Positions 52,152-61,473 of a stretch of DNA of 64,000 nt are shown piece by piece. The stretch covers positions 3,528,001-3,592,000 of the forward strand of contig NZ_CP072141.1 in NCBI RefSeq assembly GCF_019355555.1. The letters are read 5' to 3'. The stretch's first letter is position 1; each line of letters opens with the position of its first letter. A program made the position numbers and the translations under genes. This DNA comes from Rhizobium sp. L51/94. Its GTDB lineage: Bacteria; Pseudomonadota; Alphaproteobacteria; Rhizobiales; Rhizobiaceae. The notes under the pieces are model-generated. The model was not told where the DNA came from, made no database searches, and saw only the letters and a program-made list of their open reading frames with translations.

Positions 52152-52229
52152 ATGGGTCGTGGTATTTTGCTTTGGTTGCTCGGCATTCCGATTCCGCTCA
52201 TCATCATCATTCTCCTATTCGTTCGATAG
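52152..52229 (+). CDS. Very small hydrophobic peptide (25 aa)
   Basis: A 25-codon ORF, MGRGILLWLLGIPIPLIIII and five more residues, forming one transmembrane helix with a double Pro. AGGAGGTTATT precedes it, an excellent ribosome binding site. Its stop overlaps the ribosome binding site of the next gene (TAGGAGGT), so the two are likely translated together. Short peptides of this LLGIPIP type recur in proteobacteria; function unknown. Confidence 0.75.
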   Translation: MGRGILLWLLGIPIPLIIIILLFVR

Positions 52230-52238
52230 GAGGTCGCA

Positions 52239-53150
52239 GTGACCATTCCAACAACCGGCTACGAGGCGGCTGCCCCAGTCGAATCGTCGGCCTCCGCCGT
52301 AAGCTGGGCACCGGTGATCGCCGGTGCCGTGGCTGCCACGGCGATCACCCTGATACTTCTGCTGGTCGGCTCCGGCCTTGGCCTGACGATGGTGTCTCCT
52401 TGGGCTAACGCAAGCTCGTCGGCGGCTACTGTCGGCGTCGCTGCAGCCGTATGGCTCATCGTCATCCAGTGGCTTTCGGCTGGCGTCGGTGGGTACCTGA
52501 CCGGCCGGCTTCGCACGAAATGGACCGGCGTCCATACTTACGAGGTCTTCTTCCGTGACACTGCCCATGGGTTTCTGTCATGGGCAGTGGCAACGATCGT
52601 CGTCGCCGGCCTGTTGAGCTCGGCTGTCAGCTCCGTTATCGGTGCTGGCGCGCAGGCAACGGCAGTTGTCGCCGGCGGTGCTGCAGCAACGGCTGGTTCC
52701 GCTGCTGCCTCGAGTGCTTCCCAGTCTTCAAGCACCTTCTCGCCTGCCTACTACACCGATGCACTGCTGCGGCCTTCGCGTCCTCAGGCTGCTCCCGGCA
52801 GCGACAGCAACGAGAACGTCACTGCCGAAGTGTCGCGCATCTTGCTGACTGGCGCGGCCGATGGCGGTATTTCGCCTGACGACCGCACCTATCTGCAGCA
52901 GGTGGTCGCCTCGCGCGCCGGCCTGTCCGATGCCGACGCCAAAGCCCGCGTCGATACCGTCCTCAAGCGTATCGACGATGCCAAGGTTGCCACGCAGCAG
53001 GCAACCGACAAGGCTCGCAAGAGCGCATCGGTCGTTGCTCTTCTTGGAGCCCTGTCCCTGCTTGTCGGCGCCTTCATCGCCGGTGTAGCCGGCGCCATCG
53101 GCGGCCGTCAGCGCGACGAGGACGAAGAACGCATGGCGCTCAACGCCTGA
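52239..53150 (+). CDS. Integral membrane protein, unknown function
   Basis: 303-residue protein with GTG start after GGAGGTCGCA. Helices at about residues 25-50, 62-88, 112-138 and 268-292. Between helices 3 and 4 lies a soluble region of about 120 residues with a predicted helical segment (VTAEVSRILLTGAADGGISPDD...). Ends RQRDEDEERMALNA. No catalytic motif seen. Possibly a stress-related envelope protein (weak inference). Linked to the 25-residue peptide gene upstream; a terminator follows. Confidence 0.75.
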   Translation: MTIPTTGYEAAAPVESSASAVSWAPVIAGAVAATAITLILLLVGSGLGLTMVSPWANASSSAATVGVAAAVWLIVIQWLSAGVGGYLTGRLRTKWTGVHTYEVFFRDTAHGFLSWAVATIVVAGLLSSAVSSVIGAGAQATAVVAGGAAATAGSAAASSASQSSSTFSPAYYTDALLRPSRPQAAPGSDSNENVTAEVSRILLTGAADGGISPDDRTYLQQVVASRAGLSDADAKARVDTVLKRIDDAKVATQQATDKARKSASVVALLGALSLLVGAFIAGVAGAIGGRQRDEDEERMALNA

Positions 53151-53174
53151 GCCAGCTTTGCAATTGATCCGGGA

Positions 53175-53201
53175 GGCGGCCTCAAGCGGGCCGCCTTTTT
53201 T
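53175..53201 (+). terminator. Rho-independent terminator
   Basis: GGCGGCC / GGCCGCC 7-bp stem with a 7-base loop followed by six Ts, 25 bp after the membrane-protein gene. Confidence 0.9.
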
Positions 53202-53282
53202 ATTTGCTCTGCAACCGGTGAGCGTCTTCGGAACAAACTGCGCCTTTTGAGGTTTGACCCCTGTCCCACTGAAAGGTTTCCT

Positions 53283-53795
53283 ATGCAAAACCGATCCCCA
53301 ACGCCGTCCGGCTTCACGGTGCCGGTCGTCCTCACCATCAATGGCGAAAAGCATGATCTTCAGGTGGCGCCCTGGACGACACTGGTCGATCTCCTGAGGG
53401 AAGATCTGCATCTGACCGGAACGAAGAAGGGCTGCGACCACGGCCAATGTGGCGCATGCACGGTGCTGATTGACGGTGTTCGCCTGAATTCGTGCCTCAT
53501 CCTCGCTGTCACCCGTGACGGCGCCGAAATCACCACCATCGAAGGTGTCGGCGAACGCGACAATCTCCATCCGATGCAGCGCGCCTTCGTCGAAAACGAC
53601 GCCCTGCAGTGCGGATACTGCACCCCCGGCCAGATCTGTTCCGCCATCGGCCTCGTCAACGAGGGCAAGGCCAGCAACCGAACAGAAATCCGCGAGCTCA
53701 TGAGTGGCAACATCTGTCGGTGCGGAGCCTACACCAACATCGCCGATGCGGTCGAAGACGTGCTGTTTGAAGACCACCGGGAGGCAGCCGAATGA
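53283..53795 (+). CDS. paoA: Aldehyde oxidoreductase, [2Fe-2S] subunit (PaoA/YagT-like)
   Basis: 170-residue iron-sulfur subunit of a xanthine-oxidase-family enzyme. Plant-type cluster Cys in GCDHGQCGACTVL and the all-alpha cluster in CGYCTPGQ and CRCG. Start ATG 53283 after AAAGG. Overlaps the FAD-subunit gene in ATGA. It lacks the obvious Tat leader of E. coli PaoA, so the complex may be cytoplasmic. Transfers electrons from the molybdenum site to FAD. Confidence 0.9.
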   Translation: MQNRSPTPSGFTVPVVLTINGEKHDLQVAPWTTLVDLLREDLHLTGTKKGCDHGQCGACTVLIDGVRLNSCLILAVTRDGAEITTIEGVGERDNLHPMQRAFVENDALQCGYCTPGQICSAIGLVNEGKASNRTEIRELMSGNICRCGAYTNIADAVEDVLFEDHREAAE

Positions 53796-54808
53796 ACCGG
53801 TTCGAATACATCAAGCCCGCCAACGTCAGCGAAGCGGTTGCCGCACTCGCATCGAACGCCGGTGCGCAGGTTATCGCTGGCGGCACCAACATAGTCGATC
53901 TGATGAAATACGACGTTGTCGCCCCTTCCGTGCTCGTTGACATCAATGGCCTCCAGCTGAAAGACATCGAAGCGCTGCCCGACGGTGGATACCGGATCGG
54001 AGCACTCGCATCCAACAGCGACATCGCCTATCACGAAGGTATCCAGCGGGACTATCCGCTGCTCTCCAGCGCAATTCTTGCCGGCGCTTCCCCGCAGCTC
54101 CGCAACGCGGCCACAGCGGGCGGAAACCTGCTGCAGCGGACACGTTGCTATTATTTCTATGACCCGTCGACGCCGTGCAACAAGCGCGAGCCGGGCAGCG
54201 GCTGTTCCGCCATCGGCGGCCTCAACCGGATCCATGCCATTCTCGGCACGAGCGATAGCTGCATTGCAACCCATCCATCCGATATGTGCGTCGGGCTGGC
54301 GGCGCTCGATGCGGTTGTCGAGGTCACCGGCCCGGACGGCGAACGCACCATCGAATTCGCCGATTTCCATCGGCTTCCCGGCGATATGCCGGAAAAGGAC
54401 AACACGCTGATGCACGGCGAAATTGTTACCGGCATCCGGATCGATGGCAAGCCGAGCACCACCCATCACACGTACCTGAAACTGCGCGACCGTCTTTCCT
54501 ATGCCTTCGCGCTGGTATCCGTGGCCGTGTCGCTGGACATGGACGGGGGTGTTGTATCCGGCGCCCGTATCGCGCTCGGCGGCGTTGCCCACAAGCCATG
54601 GCGTGACAGGCAGGCCGAGGCAGCGCTCATCGGGCGCCAACCTTCGGAGGCCGATTTCCGCGCCTTCGCCGCTACGCTGCTTGCACCCGCAAAGGGCCAG
54701 GGCAGCAATGATTTCAAGATACCGCTGGCAGAGAAGGCCATCCTGCGTGCCCTGAGGCAGGCCGTTGCCGGAACCCCGCAGGTCCAGTCCGTAAAGGCGA
54801 TCGCATGA
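53792..54808 (+). CDS. paoB: Aldehyde oxidoreductase, FAD subunit (PaoB/YagS-like)
   Basis: 338-residue FAD-binding subunit: VIAGGTNIVDLMKYD contacts the FAD pyrophosphate; CYYFYDPSTPCNKREPGSGC supplies the extra [4Fe-4S] cysteines typical of PaoB. Overlaps the molybdenum subunit gene in ATGA. Confidence 0.9.
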   Translation: MNRFEYIKPANVSEAVAALASNAGAQVIAGGTNIVDLMKYDVVAPSVLVDINGLQLKDIEALPDGGYRIGALASNSDIAYHEGIQRDYPLLSSAILAGASPQLRNAATAGGNLLQRTRCYYFYDPSTPCNKREPGSGCSAIGGLNRIHAILGTSDSCIATHPSDMCVGLAALDAVVEVTGPDGERTIEFADFHRLPGDMPEKDNTLMHGEIVTGIRIDGKPSTTHHTYLKLRDRLSYAFALVSVAVSLDMDGGVVSGARIALGGVAHKPWRDRQAEAALIGRQPSEADFRAFAATLLAPAKGQGSNDFKIPLAEKAILRALRQAVAGTPQVQSVKAIA

Positions 54809-57072
54809 AAGAGAGCCCCTTGAGCACCAACACACGCCATATCGGCCATCCCGTCCCGCGCGTCGACGCAGGGCTGAAAGTCACTGGCCAGGCGACGTAT
54901 TCCGCCGAATATTCCGAACCTGGCCTGCTGCACGGCGCCGTCGTGCTGAGCACCATAGCCGTCGGCAAGATCGTCAGCATCGACACCACGGCCGCGAAGG
55001 CCTTTCCCGGTGTCGTGGAGGTCTTCACCCACGAAAACCGGATGGACGTCGCCACGTCGGACAAGAAGTGGCAGGACGATACCGCAGCCCCGGGCCATCC
55101 CTTCCGACCGCTCGATTCCGACAAGATCCTCTTCGACGGCCAGCCCGTCGCTTTCGTCGTCGCCGATCGATTCGAGACCGCCCGCGATGCGGCGGCACTG
55201 GTGAAGGTACAATACGAGGCAGCCGAGGCGCATACCGACATCGAGGCGGAGCGCGGCAACAGCTACGTGCCGCCTACCAAGAGAAACGGCATAGCACCTC
55301 CCCCGAAGCCCCGCGGCAAGGCAGAAGAAGCCTATGCATCGGCGCCCTTCAAGGTATCGGCGGATTACGCGCTGGAAGGTGAACACCACAATCCGATGGA
55401 GATGTTTGCCACCACCGTGCTGTGGGAAAATGACAAGCAGCTGACCATCTACGACAAGACGCAGGGCTCGCAGAACTCGCAAAAATTCGTTTGCAATGTC
55501 TTCGGGCTGGAGCAGGACGACGTGCGCGTCATCAACGCATATGTCGGCGGCGCCTTCGGTGCCGGCCTGCGCCCGCGCCACCAGCTTTTCCTCGCTGTCA
55601 TGGCAAGCCTGCAGCTGAAGCGCTCCGTGCGTCTGGAACTGACACGTCGCGAAATGTTCTATCTCAGCTTCCGCCCGCTGATGTTGCAGACGGTGTCGCT
55701 TGGCGCCGATGCCAACGGCCAGCTGCAATCCGTCATGCACGACGTGGTTTCCGGCACGTCGCAGTTCGAGGACTACCAGGAAGTCGTCGTCAACTGGTCG
55801 GGGCTCGCCTACCGCTGCGAGAACGTCAAGCTGGGCTACGAACTCGCCAAGCTAGACACGATGACACCGGGCGACATGCGCGCCCCGGGCGCCGCCTCCG
55901 GTTTGTTCGCGCTGGAATCTGCGATGGACGAACTCGCCTATGAGATCGACATCGATCCGCTCGAACTCAGGACCCGCAACTTCATCCATTTCGACCAGAA
56001 CGACGACAAGCAGCTGACCAGCAAGGCGTTGCATGCCTGCTACCGGCAGGGTGCGGAACGCTTCGGATGGTCGAGGCGCCAGATGCAGCCGGGCTCGATG
56101 CGCGACGGCAACGAACTGGTTGGCTGGGGCATGGCCACAGGCTTCTGGGACGCGATGCTCAGCCCCGCCGAGGCCAAGGTTCGCTACACCGGCAATGGCC
56201 AGATCGTCGTGGAAGCGGCAGCCAGCGATATCGGCACCGGCACCTACACGATCCTGACGCAGATCGCCGCCGAAGCCTTCGACGTTGCCATGGACCAGGT
56301 CGTCGTTCAGATCGGCGATTCCACCCTGCCGACGACCACGGTCGAGGGTGGCTCCTGGACAGCCGCCTCCACGGGTTCAGCCGTACAGGCCGGCTGTCAG
56401 GCTGTAATCCAGCAGATCCTGACGCTGGCACAGAAGACCAAGGGATCGCCACTCGACGACGCCAAGATAGGCGATGTCGTCATCCGCGAGGGCCGCCTGG
56501 TGCTGAAGACGGACGAAACCAAGGGAGCGACCATCGCCGATCTCCTTGCCGCCGAGGGGCTGTCGTCTCTCGAGGGCGACGGCTCGGTGGCACCGGACAA
56601 GATGCAGATGATGAAGTTCATCAGCTACGCCCATTCCGCAGTGTTTGCGGAGGTGCGTGTCGATGCGGAACTGGGTGTCGTTCGTGTCACCCGCATCGTC
56701 AGTGCGATCGCTGCCGGCAAGATCCTCAACCCGAAAACGGCACGCAGCCAGATTCTCGGCGGCGTCGTCATGGGGATTGGCATGACATTGCATGAAGAAG
56801 GCATGTGGGACCACCGCAGCGGCCGGATCATGAACCACAACCTTGCCGAATATCACGTGCCGGCCCATGCCGACATCGACGATATCGATGTGATCTTTGT
56901 CGAGGAATTCGACGACAAGGCAAGCCCCATCGGCATCAAGGGCCTCGGCGAAATCGGTCTCGTCGGCGTCAGCGCGGCGATTGCCAACGCGATCTTCCAC
57001 GCCACTGGCAAGCGCCAGCGAAACCTGCCCGTGACCATCGACAAGATTATCGACCAAACGATGCCAGCCTGA
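54805..57072 (+). CDS. paoC: Aldehyde oxidoreductase, molybdopterin subunit (PaoC/YagR-like)
   Basis: 755-residue catalytic subunit. Family features: GGAFGAGLRPRHQL, DMRAPGAASGLFALE and the catalytic Glu in IKGLGEIGLVG near the C terminus. Binds a molybdenum cytosine dinucleotide cofactor; a dedicated XdhC-like maturation factor is not in the window. Oxidises aldehydes to carboxylic acids, often aromatic ones. Confidence 0.92.
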   Translation: MKESPLSTNTRHIGHPVPRVDAGLKVTGQATYSAEYSEPGLLHGAVVLSTIAVGKIVSIDTTAAKAFPGVVEVFTHENRMDVATSDKKWQDDTAAPGHPFRPLDSDKILFDGQPVAFVVADRFETARDAAALVKVQYEAAEAHTDIEAERGNSYVPPTKRNGIAPPPKPRGKAEEAYASAPFKVSADYALEGEHHNPMEMFATTVLWENDKQLTIYDKTQGSQNSQKFVCNVFGLEQDDVRVINAYVGGAFGAGLRPRHQLFLAVMASLQLKRSVRLELTRREMFYLSFRPLMLQTVSLGADANGQLQSVMHDVVSGTSQFEDYQEVVVNWSGLAYRCENVKLGYELAKLDTMTPGDMRAPGAASGLFALESAMDELAYEIDIDPLELRTRNFIHFDQNDDKQLTSKALHACYRQGAERFGWSRRQMQPGSMRDGNELVGWGMATGFWDAMLSPAEAKVRYTGNGQIVVEAAASDIGTGTYTILTQIAAEAFDVAMDQVVVQIGDSTLPTTTVEGGSWTAASTGSAVQAGCQAVIQQILTLAQKTKGSPLDDAKIGDVVIREGRLVLKTDETKGATIADLLAAEGLSSLEGDGSVAPDKMQMMKFISYAHSAVFAEVRVDAELGVVRVTRIVSAIAAGKILNPKTARSQILGGVVMGIGMTLHEEGMWDHRSGRIMNHNLAEYHVPAHADIDDIDVIFVEEFDDKASPIGIKGLGEIGLVGVSAAIANAIFHATGKRQRNLPVTIDKIIDQTMPA

Positions 57073-57082
57073 GGACGACCCC

Positions 57083-58186
57083 ATGACAAAGAGCCCACCG
57101 CACAATCCGCAGGCCTACCGCGACGATCTGGAAACCGTCGAAAAGGACGAACCGGAGACCGCCCGCGCACTGGCGGACACCATGCTGTCGATCTCGCACA
57201 AGACCTACCGCGACGGAGGCCATGCCATCCGCAGCGTCCATGCTAAGAGCCACGGCCTGCTGGAAGGCGAGTTCCGGGTCATGGACGGCCTGCCGCCCGA
57301 ACTGGCGCAGGGCCTGTTTGCAAAGCCTGCCAGCTACAAGGCTTTCGTGCGGCTATCGACGACGCCCGGAGACATTCTCCATGACAGCGTCTCGACACCG
57401 CGCGGTCTGGCGTTGAAAATCGTTGATGTCGATGGCCCGAGGCTTGACCCGGAAGACGACAGCGCATCCCAGGATTTCCTGATGGTCAACGGCAAGCAGT
57501 TCAACGCGTCGAGTGCAAAGGCCTTTCTCCTAAACCTCAAGGCACTGGCGGCAACCACGGACCATGCCGACAGCCTGAAGGAAGTTGCCTCAAAAGTCCT
57601 GCGTGGCATCGAAAGCGTTATCGAGGCTGTAGGAGCAAAAAGCGCCTCGATCATCTCGCTGGGCGGCCACCCCGAGACGAATATCCTCGGCGAAAGTTTC
57701 TTTGCACAGCTTCCCCTTCGCTACGGCGATTATGTCGCCAAGTTCGCGCTCGTTCCACAATCCGAAGAGCTGAAAGCGTTGACCGGCCAGGAGTTGGATC
57801 TCAACCACAATCCAGACGGGCTGCGCGAGGCCGTATCCGACTATTTCCGCAGAAACAAGGCGGTCTGGGAGTTTCAGGTGCAGCTCTGTTCGAACGCGGA
57901 GGAGATGTCGATCGAGGATGCCGCTGCCGTCTGGGACGAGGAAAAAAGCCCGTTTATCACGGTCGCCACCCTGACGGTCGAGCCGCAGCCGTCCTGGACG
58001 CAAGAGCGCGACCGCGAGATCAACGACGGCATGTCCTTCCGCCCCTGGAACGGCCTTGCCGCTCACCGTCCGCTCGGCAGCATCATGCGGATGCGCAAGC
58101 TTGCCTACGCCCGCTCCGCAGCCTTCCGCTCGGAACGCAACCAGACCCCGGTCGAAGAGCCTACCGAGAAGGCCCTGACCGCCTAG
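57083..58186 (+). CDS. Catalase-like heme protein
   Basis: 367-residue catalase-core protein, shorter than monofunctional catalases (about 480 residues or more). Distal His in RSVHAKSHGLLEGEFRV; VRLSTTPGD, FLMVNGKQF and RPLGSIMRMRKLAY follow. The proximal Tyr motif of true catalases is not evident to me, so peroxide dismutation is uncertain; a peroxidase role is possible. Starts 11 bases after paoC, after GAGG, probably in the same operon, where it could remove peroxide made by the oxidoreductase. Its last four bases overlap the convergent DUF763 gene. Confidence 0.75.
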   Translation: MTKSPPHNPQAYRDDLETVEKDEPETARALADTMLSISHKTYRDGGHAIRSVHAKSHGLLEGEFRVMDGLPPELAQGLFAKPASYKAFVRLSTTPGDILHDSVSTPRGLALKIVDVDGPRLDPEDDSASQDFLMVNGKQFNASSAKAFLLNLKALAATTDHADSLKEVASKVLRGIESVIEAVGAKSASIISLGGHPETNILGESFFAQLPLRYGDYVAKFALVPQSEELKALTGQELDLNHNPDGLREAVSDYFRRNKAVWEFQVQLCSNAEEMSIEDAAAVWDEEKSPFITVATLTVEPQPSWTQERDREINDGMSFRPWNGLAAHRPLGSIMRMRKLAYARSAAFRSERNQTPVEEPTEKALTA

Positions 58187-59472
58187 CTAAGATCAGCCTT
58201 GCGGCGGCCGCTTTCAGCATCCCTAATTTCAACACTGTCTTCGGCTGATTCCCAGCCGAAGACGCTCCGGCCGCCCCACTCCGCCGAGCGGCGGAATTCG
58301 CCGGCGACGATCTCCTTCAGATCGGGGCCGGTAACGTAGCGCTCCAGCTGGCGTGTCTGGTCGTCGAGCCGTTTCAGCGCCTGCATCTCCTCGTCACGAC
58401 CGAGGCGCCCTTTGCGCACCGCCGATTTCATCACGTTGATCGTCTCGTCATAGACCTTTAGCGGCACCGGAAACGGATGCCTATCCTTGCCGCCATGGGC
58501 GAGCGAGAAACGCGCCGGGTCGGAAAACCGGCAGGGCGCGCCGTGCACCACTTCCGCCACCATGGCCAGCGCCCGCACCGTGCGCGCGCCGACACCGGGC
58601 ACCAGCAGCAATTGCGAAAAGTCCTTCGGACCACGATCGGCCGCAGCAGCTATCGCGCCATGCAGCCGTCGCATGTTGACATCCTCCTGCCGAACATCGT
58701 GATGGGCGGGCATTATCAGATGCGGCAGCGTCATTTGATCGGATAGTTTGCGCGGTTTTCCGGCAGCCTCGAGATCGATGACTTCGCGCAGGATGCGGTC
58801 GGGACCGAGGGAGGCCAGCAGATCCAGCTGGCCGGAGCGCGATTGGTCCGCTCGCCGGTCTGCAAGATTGACGATCTCGCCGAGGCTATGACCTTCGATA
58901 GCGGCGTGCGGCGAATCGAGGAAGCTTTCGAGCCCGGCCGATTGCCAATGGTAGCGCCGCGCCTGCCTCGCCTCGCCGTTCATGCCCTGCTGCACCACCA
59001 CCCACTTGCCGTCGTCGGTGACGATGAAGCCGTGCAGATAGAGATCGAAGCCGTCCTGCAGCGCTGCACTGTCCACCTTGGCGACGAGCCGGCTGGTCGT
59101 CGCCAGTGCTGCGCCATCGATGCCGACACGCCGCCCGATGGCCATCAGCTCGTCCGGCGTCTTGCGCGATTGCGCGCCTCGACCGCCGCAGACATGGATG
59201 CCCAGTTCACCGGCCATCGGCGCCAGCCCGCGCTTCAGCGCTCCGATGACGCTCGTGGTGATACCGGACGAATGCCAGTCCATCCCCATCACCGAGCCAA
59301 AGGATTGAAACCAGAAGGGATGAGCAAGTCGGCTGAGAAACTCGTCGCGACCGTAATGCTGGACGATGGCCTCGGTGATCAGCGCACCCAGCCGTGTCAT
59401 GCGCTGCCCCAGCCACGGCGGCACACGACCACCATGCAGCGGCAGATCCGCGCTTCCCGCCCTTTTCGTCAC
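58183..59472 (-). CDS. DUF763 domain protein
   Basis: 429-residue DUF763 protein: starts KRAGSADLPLHGGRVPPWL, has FWFQSFGSVMGMDWHSSG, GRGAQSRKTPDEL, and a helix-hairpin-helix-like LLVPGVGARTVRALAM segment suggesting nucleic-acid binding. GTG start after GAGGAATGGGTTC. Function of the family unknown. Confidence 0.88.
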   Translation of the reverse strand: MTKRAGSADLPLHGGRVPPWLGQRMTRLGALITEAIVQHYGRDEFLSRLAHPFWFQSFGSVMGMDWHSSGITTSVIGALKRGLAPMAGELGIHVCGGRGAQSRKTPDELMAIGRRVGIDGAALATTSRLVAKVDSAALQDGFDLYLHGFIVTDDGKWVVVQQGMNGEARQARRYHWQSAGLESFLDSPHAAIEGHSLGEIVNLADRRADQSRSGQLDLLASLGPDRILREVIDLEAAGKPRKLSDQMTLPHLIMPAHHDVRQEDVNMRRLHGAIAAAADRGPKDFSQLLLVPGVGARTVRALAMVAEVVHGAPCRFSDPARFSLAHGGKDRHPFPVPLKVYDETINVMKSAVRKGRLGRDEEMQALKRLDDQTRQLERYVTGPDLKEIVAGEFRRSAEWGGRSVFGWESAEDSVEIRDAESGRRKADLS

Positions 59473-59523
59473 GAACCCATTCCTCTCAGCCGATTACCCC
59501 CAAATCACAGGCGACGATGGTTG

Positions 59524-60021
59524 TCAGCCATCCCAAGCCGTCGCACCGATAAAGATCGCCGCCATCGCTTCGATGCCGGCCTGATCGACACGGTCGAAAC
59601 GGCCCGGCAGCGGGCTGTCGAGATCGAGCACCCCGAACACCTGGCCATCGCGGATCAACGGCACGACCAGCTCCGAGCGCGAAGCGGCATCGCAGGCGAT
59701 ATGGCCGGGAAAGGCATGGACATCCTCGACCAGCATGGTCTGCGCCTTCTCCACCGCCGTCCCGCACACACCACGGCCCACGGCGATCCGCACGCAGGCA
59801 GGCTTGCCCTGAAAAGGCCCGAGCAGCAATTCGTCCTCCGACTGGAGAAAATAGAAGCCGGCCCAATTGATATCGGGCAGCATCTGGAAGATCAGCGCCG
59901 AGGTATTGGCAGCATTGGCAATCGCATCCGTCTCGCCGGCAAGCAGGCCGCCCAGCTGCGCCTGCAGCGCATGGTAGAACTCCGCCTTGTCGGCATGTGC
60001 AATCATGGTTTCCTGGAACAT
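59524..60021 (-). CDS. msrC: Free methionine-(R)-sulfoxide reductase (GAF domain)
   Basis: 165-residue GAF-fold enzyme with INWAGFYFL and the three active-site cysteines in KPACVRIAVGRGVCGTA and HIACDAASRSELVVPL. Reduces free Met-R-sulfoxide in the cytoplasm using thioredoxin. Start at 60021 after GGGGGATAGGCG; ATG 60006 is also possible. Confidence 0.92.
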   Translation of the reverse strand: MFQETMIAHADKAEFYHALQAQLGGLLAGETDAIANAANTSALIFQMLPDINWAGFYFLQSEDELLLGPFQGKPACVRIAVGRGVCGTAVEKAQTMLVEDVHAFPGHIACDAASRSELVVPLIRDGQVFGVLDLDSPLPGRFDRVDQAGIEAMAAIFIGATAWDG

Positions 60022-60133
60022 CGCCTATCCCCCGTATTTCTGTACTGCCGATGGCCGGGGATGCCTTATCCCCATGCCCGCACCTGTCGTCTTGCCCTTT
60101 TATCGTCCCGGACCGTGTATAGGCCAATTCGCA

Positions 60134-61207
60134 TCACGCTGACAGGGACTGTCGCGGGCGGCCCAGCCGCCATAGCCAGCGGAGAATGCGATACCCCGCA
60201 AATACCGCTGCCAGCACCCACATCAGCCCCGCCAAAAGCCAGCCGGATACGGTTGCAAGAAGGCCTGCCGCGGTCAAAGCGGCACCGCCGACCAGCACCA
60301 GCGCGCCACGGAACCGCGGGCCGAAGCTTTCGGCAAGCCGCCGGAAACGCGAGATATCGGCGGGACTGTCCGCAAGCTTCAGCACATCGTGCGTGGCACG
60401 GTAGCCCGCGCCCTTCGCGAGGGCGCCGAGTTCGGTCGCGGTGGTCGTTAGCGCCGCCAGCGGTTTCGCACGCACCGAACGGGAGAGCGTCAACCGGGCC
60501 GCGCCAAGATCGCCGGCGGAGGCAAGATCGACCGTTTCCCGCACAGCGTTCGCGTCGATAAGATCAGTCGCCACCGAGGTCATTGCTCGGCGGAATGGCG
60601 GCCGCAGCAAATCCGCCTTGTCGGCGGCCTTCAGCACCGTGACGCCGACCCGCGCCGGCGATGCCATGCCGAAACTCGCGATCGTCACGCCCGTAATCAC
60701 CAGCCCTGCGGCGGCAAGCCCCATCGTCAGCGGACTGTAGGCCTCACCATTGATATAGGAGCGGCCTTCGTGCACCAGGTCGCGGGCGTCGCTGATGCCG
60801 GTGAGATCTGCTGTAACGGCACCCGCCAGCGCCTCGGGGCTCCTGGCGTCACCGCCGGCAAGCCCGCTCCAGGCATCCCGCAGGCTGCGTCCGGCATCAA
60901 AACCCTGTGCCGCCGCGACACGCTGCCGAAGATCGGCTGGAATGATGACATCACGGCTATCGGCGAGTGCCAACAGGCTTGCAGCCAGATCCGGATCGTC
61001 ATCGCCAAGCGCCTTGCCGATCGCATCCTGGTAGGCAGTGGCCGGAACCCCGCGCAGGCGATAAGCGACAATCTCCGCCTCGCTCGCCCCCGACCGCAAC
61101 ACCGCAACCCCCTCCACCGCCTCCGGCACGATGACAACCCCCGCAACCAGCCCGCAAGCAAGGATCACAGAGAGCGCAAAGCGGGATACGGAAGAAAGTA
61201 AAACCAC
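60134..61207 (-). CDS. Hypothetical membrane protein (357 aa)
   Basis: GTG 61207 after GAGG gives a protein starting with a hydrophobic segment (SVSRFALSVILACGLVAGVVIV), a long helical soluble part, two hydrophobic stretches around residues 165-185 and 300-345, and an Arg-rich C terminus. Open frame continues upstream but without coding character. No family recognised. Confidence 0.7.
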   Translation of the reverse strand: MVLLSSVSRFALSVILACGLVAGVVIVPEAVEGVAVLRSGASEAEIVAYRLRGVPATAYQDAIGKALGDDDPDLAASLLALADSRDVIIPADLRQRVAAAQGFDAGRSLRDAWSGLAGGDARSPEALAGAVTADLTGISDARDLVHEGRSYINGEAYSPLTMGLAAAGLVITGVTIASFGMASPARVGVTVLKAADKADLLRPPFRRAMTSVATDLIDANAVRETVDLASAGDLGAARLTLSRSVRAKPLAALTTTATELGALAKGAGYRATHDVLKLADSPADISRFRRLAESFGPRFRGALVLVGGAALTAAGLLATVSGWLLAGLMWVLAAVFAGYRILRWLWRLGRPRQSLSA

Positions 61208-61473
61208 GAAAACCTCGCTGGCTCGAAGGCTTCGGCCATGCGCAGGATATAGGGAGCGCAGGGGAAACGGCAAATTTGGGTGGGGAGATCTGGGCAACCG
61301 TGAACAACACAGTTTGCGCTTTTGCAGACCGCCAGCCGCGCTCTTCAGAGCGCGCCCTGACTTGCACTTTGTGACTGAGTGAGCAGGATTTGAAACTTTG
61401 CTGTCGTGATCTTGTCCCATAAGCTGCTTGTAGCCACCGGCTCGCAAGCCCTGCGCTCTCGAGGGAAATGCTG

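Noticed and set aside
58843..60561. 572-codon plus-strand frame over DUF763 and msrC
   Set aside because: Antisense shadow spanning two real genes and their gap; no recognisable domain.
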